Below, in pieces: positions 1 through 10,965 of a DNA stretch of 64,000 nt. Made by a program: the position numbers and the translations under genes. The stretch's first letter is position 1. Every line of letters starts with the position of its first letter. The notes under the pieces are model-generated. The model was not told where the DNA came from and searched no databases. It worked only from the letters and a program-made list of their open reading frames with translations. Source of the DNA: Cavenderia fasciculata (taxonomy: Eukaryota > Evosea > Eumycetozoa > Acytosteliales > Cavenderiaceae); contig NW_004457729.1 in the NCBI RefSeq assembly GCF_000203815.1, forward strand, positions 1,488,674 to 1,552,673, in the 5' to 3' direction.

Positions 1-3000
1 ATCAACCCAAGAAAAGCAGGGTTCAACAGGTGAAAAGGTTATGAATTTTCTTGGTAAAATGTCTCTTTCAAAAGAAAGAATGGGTAAATTGGTTCAACAA
101 TCAAAAGAAAATTATAAACATTCAAAGTAAGGAAAAAAAAAAAAAAAAAAAAAAAGGAAGGATATTTATTTATTTATTTTTATTTCTATTTTTTTTTAGT
201 ATTCAAAATCAACAATCAAATCAACAAATTAATGTACCATTTGAAGGTATATTTGGAATACCATATCGTGTAATTTTAAGATATCAAAATGAAGTTGGTA
301 ATCAAATACCATCAATACTATGTAACCTATTTAATATTTTAGAGACTAGTACTTCTCTATCAACACCAAAACTATTTAGTTTTGAAGTTGACAAGAAAGA
401 ATTGGATAATGTCGTACTACTTTTTAATCAAAATCAAGAAGTCAATCTCAAAGCATACGATGTCCACATGATTACAGAATTATTATTGGAATTTTTTTAT
501 CGTGCTCCAGAACCAATTATTGGTATAGAATTTTATGAAACTCTTTTAAATTATTATCAAACTGGTAAGGAAAAAATAGAATAGAAAATAGATAATCATT
601 TTCTAATCTATTTTTAATTTTAATTTTCTAGAAACATTATTACATTTAATGATAAGAAAAATGAATGCACCAAATAAGTTTATATTATTTAGATTGATAA
701 AATATTTAAAAGATGTATTGGTATATAGTAATTTTAACGAAACGACATTGGAAATGATAGTATCAAGATTCCATTTATTTATTCTAAGACCGGCATTGGG
801 AACATTGTCACAGACATTGTCTACGATTACCGATGCACACCGAAACATTATAAAGGATATTGTTCTCTTGTTTATTCAACAGGCAGACACGCTATTCCAA
901 ACACCCGAAGAACGTTCAATATCAGAGGAATCGTTGATCCTCTATGTTGAAGAGGTGACTGCCAATCAAAAAATGTCCTCTACCAGTGCTGGAAACATGT
1001 GGATATTTCAAAAACAAATGGTTTGGCGTCCAAAGACTAGTCCAAATGGTGATCAAGATTTGGTACTGCCATTTAATAATATCTTGAAAATTCAACTCAG
1101 TGGTGGTCAACAACAAACGCATCCATCATTGAATAGTAGTGGTAGTGGTATTAGTACTAGTGGTGGTAGTATTAGTGGTAATACCTCCCCTCTACCACTC
1201 AATTCCAGAATGCTACCAACTTTTACCATCTATTGTACAAGTGATATCAAATCAATCATTACTTTTGGTTTTCAAAATATATCAACCTGTAAATTGGTTT
1301 ATTGTTTTGTAAATAATATTACAAAAAATTTAACCATTACCAATAATCAACAAAAAATCTCTACAAAATTGGACATGTATCAATTAGATCTTGATAATTT
1401 ACCAATTGAAATTAAACAATTATCAAAAAATCTTCAAGTATGTAAAAAAAAACAAAAAAAAAAAAAGAAAAAGAAAAAGAAAAAAAGAATATATATATTA
1501 ATCATTTTTTATTTAATTATTTTAGGAATTAAATTTAAATAGGAATAAATTTAAACAATTACCAGGAGATTTGGCAAGATTAATTAATTTAAAAACAATA
1601 AGTATGGAAGAAAATAATTTGGTAGAAATTACATCTGAAATGTCGGAATTTTTAGGCAATCATATGATATCATTGGAAAATGTTAGTTTTAGTAATAATC
1701 TTTTACAATCAATACCATCATTACAAACTTGGAAGAAATTAAAAACTTTAAATATTTCAAATAATCGTTTAAAATCTTTACCAATCGATATTTTTCAGTA
1801 AGCAAAAAAGAAACATAACAAACAAATTAGAAATACTTATTTTTTTTAATTTTTTAGATTACCAAATATTGAAGTATTAAGAGCATCAAATAATTTAATT
1901 GAAGATGAAGGTATACCAAAAGTATTATCAAGTTCAAAATTAAGATCATTGGATTTGAGGGGAAATAGATTAAAGACTATAACCGATGGTATAGTTAATT
2001 TGGTAGAATTACAAATATTGACACTGCAAGACAATCAAATTGTAGAGCTTCCATCTAGTATACAAAAACTATTTAATCTATTGGAATTGAATTTGAATAA
2101 TAATCAAATTCAAACACTTCCACCACAAATACTATTGTTGACCAACCTCAAAAAACTTTATCTCGATAATAATCAATTGTCATTGATATCATCTGCCATT
2201 CATCGTATGCAATCTCTTACAGAGTTGCGTCTGTCTAATAATAATATTGCAAGACTTCCACCGGGTATTGTTGCACTAAAGAAATTGGTTTCACTAGAGT
2301 TGGCAGGTAATCGTCCACTAAAGGATAATATACCTGAACGTTATATTATTCGTGGCAAGGAAGGTATATTTAGTTACTTTTCAGAGACGATGAGAGCCAA
2401 TGTTCCATGTTACAAGACGCGTATTGTCATGGTTGGCAGCAAGTCGAGTGGTAAGACGAGTCTTGTCAAATGTCTACGAAAACAACCCAAGAGTCAGGTG
2501 CAAGCAATCACTCCCACCAACGTATTGGATATTCACGATTGGCAGTGTCCCATTGCTATCGACCACGACAATGGAAAGAAAAAGAAAATGGTGACGATTC
2601 ATTTTTGGGAATTTGAAGGATTGACACACGATATTTCACACATTTTCTTTGTTCCCAACATTCTCTATACCATTGTCATTAATATTGGTCATTTTATCAA
2701 CCCAACCAATCACCAACCCATCGACCATACAACTCAATTCAACAGTCATTTTAATCAAGTCATTACCTTTTTAAATCGAATCTATCTAAAAGATAGAAAG
2801 GCTCAAGTGTTTATAGCTGCAACACACATTGATCAATGTCACTCTAAAAAGGTAATGGAAAAGTCTGTCGATAGACTTTTATTTGATCTTAAATGTTTCT
2901 TTCCAACTCTGGTCATTAGTATCCATCCAGTTTGTCCTACCAAACCAGATGGTGATGGTATTAGTCGATTGAGACGTGAAATCAAATCGGTCATTTCAAA

Positions 3001-6000
3001 AAATCCAATCCTAAAACAAACCTATCCAACATCGTTTATGTTTTTCCAAGACTATCTATTGGAAGAAGCCAATATTATGCAACCACCATTGGTCACTAGA
3101 AAGAATTTAATTGCAATGGCCAAAACCATGGATCTAGATACAGAACCTCATTTCACTCAACTCAAATCACTCTTTAATAGTTTGGGTTCAATTACAAGTT
3201 TTGAACAATTCATTCGTCTAGAACCTGGTGTCTCTCCAACTCGTACCGAAATTATTTGTCTAAATCCAATTTGGCTTTCAAAATCTATTCACCTTTTATT
3301 ATCTTTTAAAAACAATCAACAAATGGTTTTACAATCTGAAGAAAAAATTGGAAATTTAATTCATGGTATTTTATCTCATAGAGTTTTAAGATTTATTTGG
3401 AATCAAAATTCTCTTTATCCTGTACCAGAAAGATTCTTTTCTTTTCTCCTTAGTATTTTGGAAGCATCGGATTTATTAATTAATATCTATCAATTTGATC
3501 AAAGTCAAATTAATAATATTAATAGTAACAGTAATAATATTTCCTCAGATTCAAGAAGATTAAGTACAATAATGAAATTTACATCAGATTTGAAGGTTAG
3601 AAATGGTAGATCAAATTCATTTAATGCAAGATTGGGATGGATTTTAATTTCAAGTCATATGTTGGTTTATCCTACCACTCCACTACCAGTACCATTTGAA
3701 CATGAAGGTATTTGGGAATCATTCCCAAAAAAGGATTCTGGTGTCATTCAATTTTCAAGACATTATGTATTGGATTTTATACCAAATGGTCTGTTTGGTC
3801 GGTTGATATCAAGATTGATGCAAATTTGCAACTTGGTCAAATGTTGGAAAAATATTGCCATTTTTTCCTATGAACAACAAAATGAAAGAATATTGGTTCA
3901 AGTCGATTGCAACACTATTCAAATCACTACAAGATTTGTTCAACTATCATCACTTTCCTATCAAATCTTTGATATTATGGAATCTTTGGTTTCAAAATAT
4001 TACAAGGTTGGTTATCATACCATGATTGTTTGTAGTCATTGTACTGCCAATCAAGTTACCACCCCCTATCTATTTAGATTAGAAGAATGTGAATCAAGTT
4101 TAATCAAAGGTGATAACATTGTCTATTGTCAACATCATATAAAGGCAACTTTAAAAACTAGTATTTCAAATAATAATATTAATCAAAATAATAATAATCA
4201 AAATAATACTTCGTCTTCATCATTACCAACAACAATTTCTCGAAAAGATTCAAAATCATCATTATTTAGAAGAGAAAGTAAAGATTTAATAGTAATTGAA
4301 CGTAAAGAATCAAAAGATCAATTTCAACAACAACAATTACTACAAAGAAGGACATCAGACATGTCAATGCCAGTACCAATTAAATCTCTATTATTGGATC
4401 ATTCAATGGTAATTGATTTATTAAAAGAAATTGATTTTAAATCTATTGAATTTATTCAAGAATTGGAAGATGGTAGTAATAGTAGTAGTAGCGGTAGCGG
4501 TAGCGGCAACAGTAACGGTGGTAATAGTCAAAATGATCAATATGTAATTGGAAATACAATACTTTCAACTAGTAGTAAAATGGGAATGCTTGGAAGTTCA
4601 ACATGTATCAATGTTAAAACTTTTAATACTCCTTCTATTTTAATTCCTCCACTTTTACATCAACAACAACAACAACAACAACATTCTTCAAATATTTGGT
4701 GCAACAAGATTAATCATTATTTTAGACATGAAGCTCTTTCATTGTATACATTTAGACATCCAAATATCCTATCAATCATTGGTTATTCTTTAAATCCTTT
4801 GGCTATTATTACTGAAAACCCTACATTTGGTAACAAGGCTAGTACATTATTGTCTGAATTTATTTTGGATCGTCAACGTTTTCCAGAAATTCCTTGGAGA
4901 TTAAAACTTAAAATCTCTCTAGATATTGCTCAAGCTATGAATTATCTTTCTTGTCAATCTCCTCCTTTTATTTTAACTAATCTTTCTTGTTTTAATATTA
5001 TTGTATGTAAATAGATAAAAAAAAAGAAAAAGAAAAAAGAATATTAATCATTTTTATTTTTTTTAAAAGTTGGAAAAATCAGATAATATAGAATCAGAAG
5101 GAATAATTGCAAAATTATCAGATTTATCAAATCTATCAATTTTACCATCATTATTTCCAATTGATACGTCACCAAAATCATGGCAAGCACCTGAAATTTT
5201 ATTAAGAACAGATTATCATGAATTAACAGATGTTTATTCATTTGGTATTATTCTTTATGAATTATTAACAAGATCAATTGCTTTTCAAGATCAAGAAAGA
5301 TTTTCTGTAACCTATCCTATCTCTAAAAAACAAAAACAAAAAAACAAAAATATTAATTTTCTCTTTTTTTTTCTTTTTTATTTTTATTTTTTTATTTTTA
5401 GAATTTAGTAATAAATGGACAAAGACCAACAATACCAACAGATTGTTTACCATCATATGGAGATTTAATTAAAGATTGTTGGAATGGGGATCCATTAAAT
5501 AGACCAACTTTTTTGGATATTATGAATCGATTGGTATTGATTAAAAAGGAATTGGAGAGTAAAGAAAATAATTATGGATCACTTTCATCAGACAATAATA
5601 TCTATTCAAATCTTCCACTACCAAGTGGAGGATCAGTCATGTATGGAGACAGTCTCTATCACTATGGTGGTTGGATGGGTGGTAGTTCAAAGCCACATTC
5701 CAACGTCTATGTATTGAATCTAAAGTCTATGATTCTCGAGGAAAAGCTATCGGTCGTCTTGGCCAACAAACAAGATCCAACCTATAATGCCTTCCAAAAA
5801 CACATGCAATCGGAATTTAACGAAGAGAATCTACTATTTTATGAAGCCATTCGTAATTTTAGACACTTGCCCGATGCCACCACCCAAGACCGAGAAGTCA
5901 TTCGAAATACTGCCATTAAAATCTATAATGTATTTATTGGTGAAAACGCTCCCAAAGAAATCAATCTACCTTTTGCTCTCAAACAAGATTTGAAAAAAAG

Positions 6001-6556
6001 TATTTCAGAATATCAACAAATTGAACAACAATTATTATTACAAGGAGGAAATGGACAACAACAACAAGGAAATGGACAATTATCACCAAGTATTATTGGT
6101 ATTACAAATATTATTTCAGTTAATATATTTAATGATACAATGGGATATATTTTATCATCGCTAGAGGATAGTTTTCATCGATTTAAATTTAATTCTCCTG
6201 CCAATAATACATCGACTGCCAAGAATGGTTGGCAAATACTACAATGTGCAAAGAGCAAGTTTACTCCTCCACCTACTGTTGGTCACTCTAGTTTGCTTTG
6301 GAAAGATAATCTAGTGGTACTTGGTGGTTGGTTTGATGGATCACGTAATTTGAATCAAATCTATATGTTGTCACTTTCAAAATTGGAATGGACAATGCGT
6401 AATTGTACAGGTGACATTCCTCCCTCTTCTCAAGATGCTCTCAACGCTACTCTGAGTGGTGATTATATCATACTCTACTATGAAAGAGCAAAACATCAAA
6501 TATTTAGATTGGATTTGGATACTTTTAATTGGATTAGTATTAAATTGAAAAATTAA
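1..6556 (+). CDS. Roco-family multidomain protein (3' part), probable pseudokinase
   Basis: The gene runs in from before the window. I read exons ..126, 200-564, 632-1437, 1526-1797, 1858-5002, 5070-5306 and 5402-6556, which join into one frame of about 2034 residues. In order: a RhoGAP-like domain (about residues 50-250), leucine-rich repeats (430-680), a Roc GTPase (P-loop VGSKSSGKTS near 713; EFEG and THID in place of the usual G3 and G4 motifs), COR, a kinase-like domain (1470-1690), a Kelch motif, an RGS domain (1760-1910) and further Kelch. Roc, COR and kinase in this order define the Roco/LRRK family. The kinase has a candidate lysine (INVKTF) and WQAPEIL, but ILTNLS replaces HRDL and SDLSN replaces the DFG region, so it is probably inactive. 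By eye the GAP domain also lacks its arginine finger. D. discoideum has several Roco genes; which one is the orthologue is not settled here. Confidence 0.88.
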
Positions 6557-6589
6557 AAATAAAGAAAAAGAAAAAGAAAAATAATTTAT

Positions 6590-7037
6590 TTATATAGTAG
6601 TAGAAAATGACTCTTTTCTTTTTTTATCAATTACCATTTGATTTAAATAATCAAATGAATAATGATTTTGAAATTCTTTAAATTCTATTATTTCTGATGG
6701 TCTAAAAAAGAAATAAATGTCATGAATTAATAAATTGAAAAGAAAGAAGGAGGACTTTTTGATTAACTTACACATTTTTAGATTTGTAAAAGAAAGAAAT
6801 TGGATCTATTGGCCAATCAAATTTTCTTTGACTATTTGGTCTAAAAGTAAAACTACTCATTCTATTATTTATTTGGGTCTTTGGTATAGATGGTAACCTC
6901 TTGACGACTTTTTTAGGGACACTTGAACTTGTTAAAGATTTGCTATGATGTTGATTTAATTTGAAACTTGTCTTGTCTGAAGACATTTGTAGTTGTTGAA
7001 GTTGCTGTAGTTGAATGATGAAATGATGTTGAAACAT
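6590..7037 (-). CDS. hypothetical small protein, two exons
   Basis: Exons 7037-6772 and 6701-6590 join across a GTAAGT..TTTTTAG intron to give about 125 residues. The N-terminus is Gln-rich, and an internal Met at KSMSSDK-like position (residue 18) could be the true start. The C-terminal half carries aromatic and charged residues, including FRPNSQRKFDWPIDPISFF and EFKEFQNHYSFDYLNQM. I recognise no family. It is convergent with the Roco gene, with only 33 bp between the stop codons. The clean splice and the non-repetitive C-terminus favour a real gene, but its role is unknown. Confidence 0.5.
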
Positions 7038-7636
7038 GGTTTAAATAGGCATTGGTTTCGACCATGACTGAACGATTTGAACCTATGCCATCTGACTGAC
7101 CGATGATATTTAATAGTGGTCACATGGCTTCATTGATCAGCCCAGCAAGAAGATATTTTGGGACAAGGATTTTTTTTGAATTTTTTTTTTTTTTCATCGA
7201 GCAATCTTTTCGACTATTGCTTCGTTTTTTTAATTGAGAAGAGTATTAGAATAGAATGAGAGGAAGATAACAGTGAATAGATACAGATATGGAGGGAAAG
7301 AGATATTATATGTATATATGATAAGTACAGAACAAGCACAGAATAACAATAAAAGTGTTTTAGGCTCTTATATAGCCATCACGAGACGGATGGCGACCTC
7401 GTGGCGGTTAGTTCCCAGGTACTAATGCTCGATTTATTAGGTTAGATACGATAGTTAAATAATGAATGTAATGGATGGTGATATCTTATTCCCTATCGAG
7501 AATAGGATTCTTCATATGGAGGATAAGACCAGACACATCTATTCTACACATAGTCACCAACTATAAACCCGAAGCACTTTTTTTCGATCAAGAAGCTTCT
7601 ACTATTGCGAGGTAATAAAAAAGTTGCATTATTGCT
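7038..7636. other. intergenic, no gene seen
   Basis: AT-rich stretch with T and A runs. A less AT-rich segment at about 7365-7500 is not obviously coding or structured. This is the upstream side of the small minus-strand gene. Confidence 0.5.
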
Positions 7637-7708
7637 TTGCTCTACTGAGATTCGAACTCAGATGAAGGGATTCAGAGTCCCCTATACTAACCCTTATATG
7701 ATAGAGCA
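7637..7708 (-). tRNA. tRNA-Gln (CUG)
   Basis: On the minus strand the acceptor arms TGCTCTA and TAGAGCA pair over 7 bp. The box A region reads AAGGGTTAGT. The anticodon stem GGGGA/TCCCT encloses loop CTCTGAA, giving anticodon CUG. The T arm is CTGAG TTCGAAT CTCAG. The discriminator base is A and there is no intron. Confidence 0.9.
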
Positions 7709-7729
7709 TTTTTAAGGTTTTTTCGCTAT

Positions 7730-7783
7730 CGAACTCAGATGAAGGGATTCAGAGTCCCCTATACTAACCCTTATATGATAGAC
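7730..7783 (-). pseudogene. truncated tRNA-Gln copy
   Basis: An exact copy of about 53 bp of the neighbouring tRNA-Gln, from the start of the T loop back to the 5' acceptor. It lacks the 3' half of the T arm and the 3' acceptor strand, so it cannot fold as a tRNA. It lies about 22 bp upstream of the intact gene in the same orientation. The lack of divergence suggests a recent partial duplication. Confidence 0.85.
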
Positions 7784-8429
7784 CCTACTAGCAGTATATT
7801 TGTCGTAGCAGCTTTCTAGTACTAGTAATGAATGAAAATTCATTTTTTTTTTTCCACATAAGGTCCAGCAAGTTTGAATCAGAACAAGACATGAAAGATA
7901 AAAAAAATGAGGAATATTTTATAATTTATATTATGTATGCAGATTTACTTGTAGATCGTCACAGTCCTTGTTGTTTATCTAGTATGTTACTTGACTTCGC
8001 GTCCGCATATATAATTTGATTGTACCTGGGTGCGCCAACTTTGTGGTTCTGGTATGTGGTTGTAACCAAATTTTTTTTTGGTTTGAGAGGATGGATATAC
8101 ATGTTGGAGCAGGCTTGCTGGGATATTTTGTTTAGTTTAAGTGAACTTGATAAAGATATGATATTGAAAAGTAATAGATGGCATCAGAATTACGACTAGG
8201 ACCAAAAAATATTGTTAATTTATTCTTTCTATCCAATTGGTTCCCTAGTTTATTTAATAGTTGGAATGGTTGGATGGGAGAACAGGCAATTGGGTTGACA
8301 AAAGGATAGATGATAATAAATCGATTAGACTTTATAGGGAAGATGTCAGAGAATTTCACTATGAATTAATATATTTATGAATCAAAAAAGCCCCTTTCTT
8401 TGCCAGTTTTGGTAAGCTGAAATGAATCG
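7784..8429. other. intergenic, no gene seen
   Basis: Mixed AT-rich sequence with only short open frames and no recognisable protein or RNA. It separates the tRNA-Gln pair from the minisatellite and tRNA-Arg. Confidence 0.4.
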
Positions 8430-8741
8430 AAAAGAACAACAAAAGAACAACAAAAGAACAACAAACAAAAGAACAACAAACAAAAGAACAACAAACAAAA
8501 GAACAACAAACAAAAGAACAACAAACAAAAGAACAACAAACAAAAGAACAACAAACAAAAGAACAACAAACAAAAGAACAACAAACAAAAGAACAACAAA
8601 CAAAAGAACAACAAACAAAAGAACAACAAACAAAAGAACAACAAACAAAAGAACAACAAACAAAAGAACAACAAACAAAAGAACAACAAACAAAAGAACA
8701 ACAAACAAAAGAACAACAAACAAAAGAACAACAAACAAAAG
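8430..8741. repeat. 15-bp minisatellite beside tRNA-Arg
   Basis: Begins with three 11-bp units (AAAAGAACAAC), then about 18 near-perfect 15-bp units (AACAACAAACAAAAG). The longer unit looks like the shorter one plus AAAC. All six frames stay open through parts of the array because the unit has no stop in some frames, so the long open frames here (repeats such as RTTNK) are not evidence of a gene. The array ends 4 bp from the 3' end of tRNA-Arg. Confidence 0.93.
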
Positions 8742-8745
8742 ATTT

Positions 8746-8818
8746 TGAATGATGCAGGGGTTGAACCTGCGACCTATTGGTTCGTAGCCAATCGCTCTTC
8801 CAACTGAGCTAAACATCC
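8746..8818 (-). tRNA. tRNA-Arg (ACG)
   Basis: Minus strand: acceptor GGATGTT pairs with ATCATTC (one U-U and one G-U). D stem GCTC/GAGC; anticodon stem ATTGG/CCAAT with loop CTACGAA, giving ACG; T arm GCAGG TTCAACC CCTGC. Seventy-three bases, no intron. It is flanked by a minisatellite on its 3' side and a LINE within tens of bp on its 5' side. Confidence 0.9.
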
Positions 8819-8869
8819 ACTGACTCTTGTGTTTTTGGATATGTTTTTGGCGTATTTATACGCTGTACC

Positions 8870-10500
8870 CCATCTAAAGTTATCAACAATCGGCAGTCCT
8901 TCCAAAGGTCATCAGCCCCTACCAAACGGGCTTTGTCCCAGGACGTCTGATCCACGACAATCTGATCGTCATGAACCAAGCACTCGAGACAAACAAGGAC
9001 AACAAAGAGGCCATCACCACTCTCTACGACTTTTCCAAGGCATTCGATTCTGTCTCCCACCTTGCCATCCAACGAACCTTGACCAAGATGGGTGCTCCAC
9101 CACTGATAGTCAACGCTGTTATGTCCATGCTAGCAGACTCTTCAGTCCGTGTACGAGTAGGAGACTCGCTGTCTGAACCATTCCACACCGTCAGAGGCAC
9201 AAAGCAAGGTGATCCAATATCACCGACGCTATTCGCCCTCATCGCCGAGCCATTGGCGAGAAGCATCATCAACGACGGTCGCATACAAGGTTTGCCAATC
9301 GACACCACAACTGCAAAGCCACCAGTCTCTCTCTCTATGCTCCCACCGCCAGCTTTCGGAACCAAACAGAGAAAGCCACCGCCTCTTGTCCACCTCAACT
9401 GGGTAAAGCTACTCCAGTTTGCCGACGACACGTCTACATTTGCCAAAAACATCCAAGAATTTAAACTAATGGACGAATGGATTCAGCTGTTCTGTAAAGC
9501 TACATCATCCAAAGTCAACACTGACAAATGTGTGATCATGTCACCTGGCAGTCCAACCAATTTACCGTACCCACTGATGGACAAGGAAAGTAAAGAACGA
9601 TACCTCGGCTATTACTTTAACCAGTTTGGTTTGGTACCACACCTTCCAGAGCGTATTGACAAGGTAATCAACGATTTGATTAGATGGAAACCTAAACACA
9701 ACAATAACTATAGAGGTAAATTAGCTTTGCTCAAAACATATGGTCTGTCACAATTAAATTATTTTACGTACCTTGAATCACCTAGTCACGAGGCAATCAC
9801 CAGATTGGAAAAGGTTATTGATTGGTTCATGTTCAGCAACGACCGTCAGTACGACCCAACCAAGCCAACCAAAAGAACCATGTCCAAGAAACGATCGACC
9901 AAGGTGGTCTCAATCTCTGGGACCTCAACGCTAGATTCCGTGCCCAAAAGGCATGGATGTTCGAAAGGTTCCTCCACGAGGTAAAGAACGACCGAGTTGC
10001 AAAGGTTTCATTTGCCCAATCATGGATGGACCAACTCAACCAAGACAAACCAAACGATTTTGTCCGCCTCTGCCGCAGCGAGTGGGAAAAGCTTACCCAA
10101 CCCTACGACGTCAGCAGAGAGGCTGTACCCAAGCCAGCAATGGAACCAGACAAAAGAGGAAGATTACCTCTCAAACAAGTGTACCTCCAAAGGCTGACCA
10201 TAGCCAACGAAAAGTGGAATGTGTACGACCCGACCCCAGGCCAAAAGATCTTAGCAACCGACGACAGAGTGTATCCAATGAATGCACTAGCTGCTCTCTC
10301 TATCATCGTACTACCAAAGGGTCGAGATCTGGTTTGGAAGTATGTAACCAAATGTCTCCCGCTCGTCAGGGGCGACCCAGTCGCTTCAATCTGTGTACCC
10401 TTCATCTATAATCGATCACCTCAACCTCATTCTTCTCATCCTCCTCAACACCTTCATCTTCTTCTATTCTCTCTTCATCTATCAATAATAATATTAATAA
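8870..10500 (+). mobile_element. 5'-truncated LINE (TRE-like), reverse transcriptase part
   Basis: Carries a non-LTR reverse transcriptase: ISPYQTGFVPGR, a YDFSKAFDSVSH motif, GTKQGDPISPTLFAL and the catalytic LLQFADDTSTFA (about 9409-9444). The C-terminal part of ORF2 follows (GGLNLWDLNARFRAQKAW). The reading frame shifts at least near 8880 and near 9890, so the element is dead. ORF1 and the endonuclease are absent, as expected of a 5'-truncated copy. The 3' part resembles that of the second copy, with a deletion near 10400. It starts within about 60 bp of the 5' end of tRNA-Arg. Its sequence is visibly more GC-rich than the surroundings. Dictyostelid TRE elements integrate beside tRNA genes; membership of that group is inferred from position and RT type. 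Confidence 0.85.
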
Positions 10501-10612
10501 TATAATAATTTACTAAATAATAATAATAACATTGAATAATTATTTTACACAAAATTACAGCCTTTTGCGCTGAATAATTATATAACACAATATTACAGCC
10601 TAAAGTGCTGAG

Positions 10613-10644
<32 letters not shown>

Positions 10645-10965
10645 GCGATATCTTTAACCAATTTATTTTTAGAACAAGCAACAATCCAAAACAATCCAAC
10701 ATGCTTGATACTATACAAAAAAAGATACATGATCAACGTCCATACAACATGTATCATAGACATGGACAACCCCCCAGAACAAATTAACTTTAATTCTTCT
10801 CGAGATAATCTTTATTTCTTGCTGGTCAATTAAAAAGTATAATTAATAAAACTTTGTAACTTCTGAGTACTACTCTTCCCGATAGGAGAGAACAGGAAAA
10901 GAATTACTTTAAAAAAAAATTTTTATACCCCCCGATAGGAGAGAACATGAATTGATCGTCAAAGT
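10501..10965. other. 3' flank of LINE copy 1, A-rich tract
   Basis: Contains two related short repeats (TTACAGCC and CTGA flanked by ATAATTAT, about 10535-10610), a run of about 29 A residues at 10612-10641, then sequence shared with the 3' flank of the second LINE copy (ATTTATTTTTAGA..CAACAATCCAA). No gene seen. Confidence 0.5.
10869..10919. repeat. 51-bp exact dispersed repeat, copy 1
   Basis: ACTACTCTTCCCGATAGGAG begins a 51-bp block that recurs exactly at 13080-13130. Part of it (CCCGATAGGAGAGAACA) occurs again at about 10929-10945. Each block lies just before a LINE fragment. Confidence 0.9.

Noticed and set aside
8375-8816. Long open frames of repeated LLFVV/FFCLL or RTTNK
   Set aside because: They are the minisatellite read in different frames and run into tRNA-Arg; no protein-like content outside the repeat.
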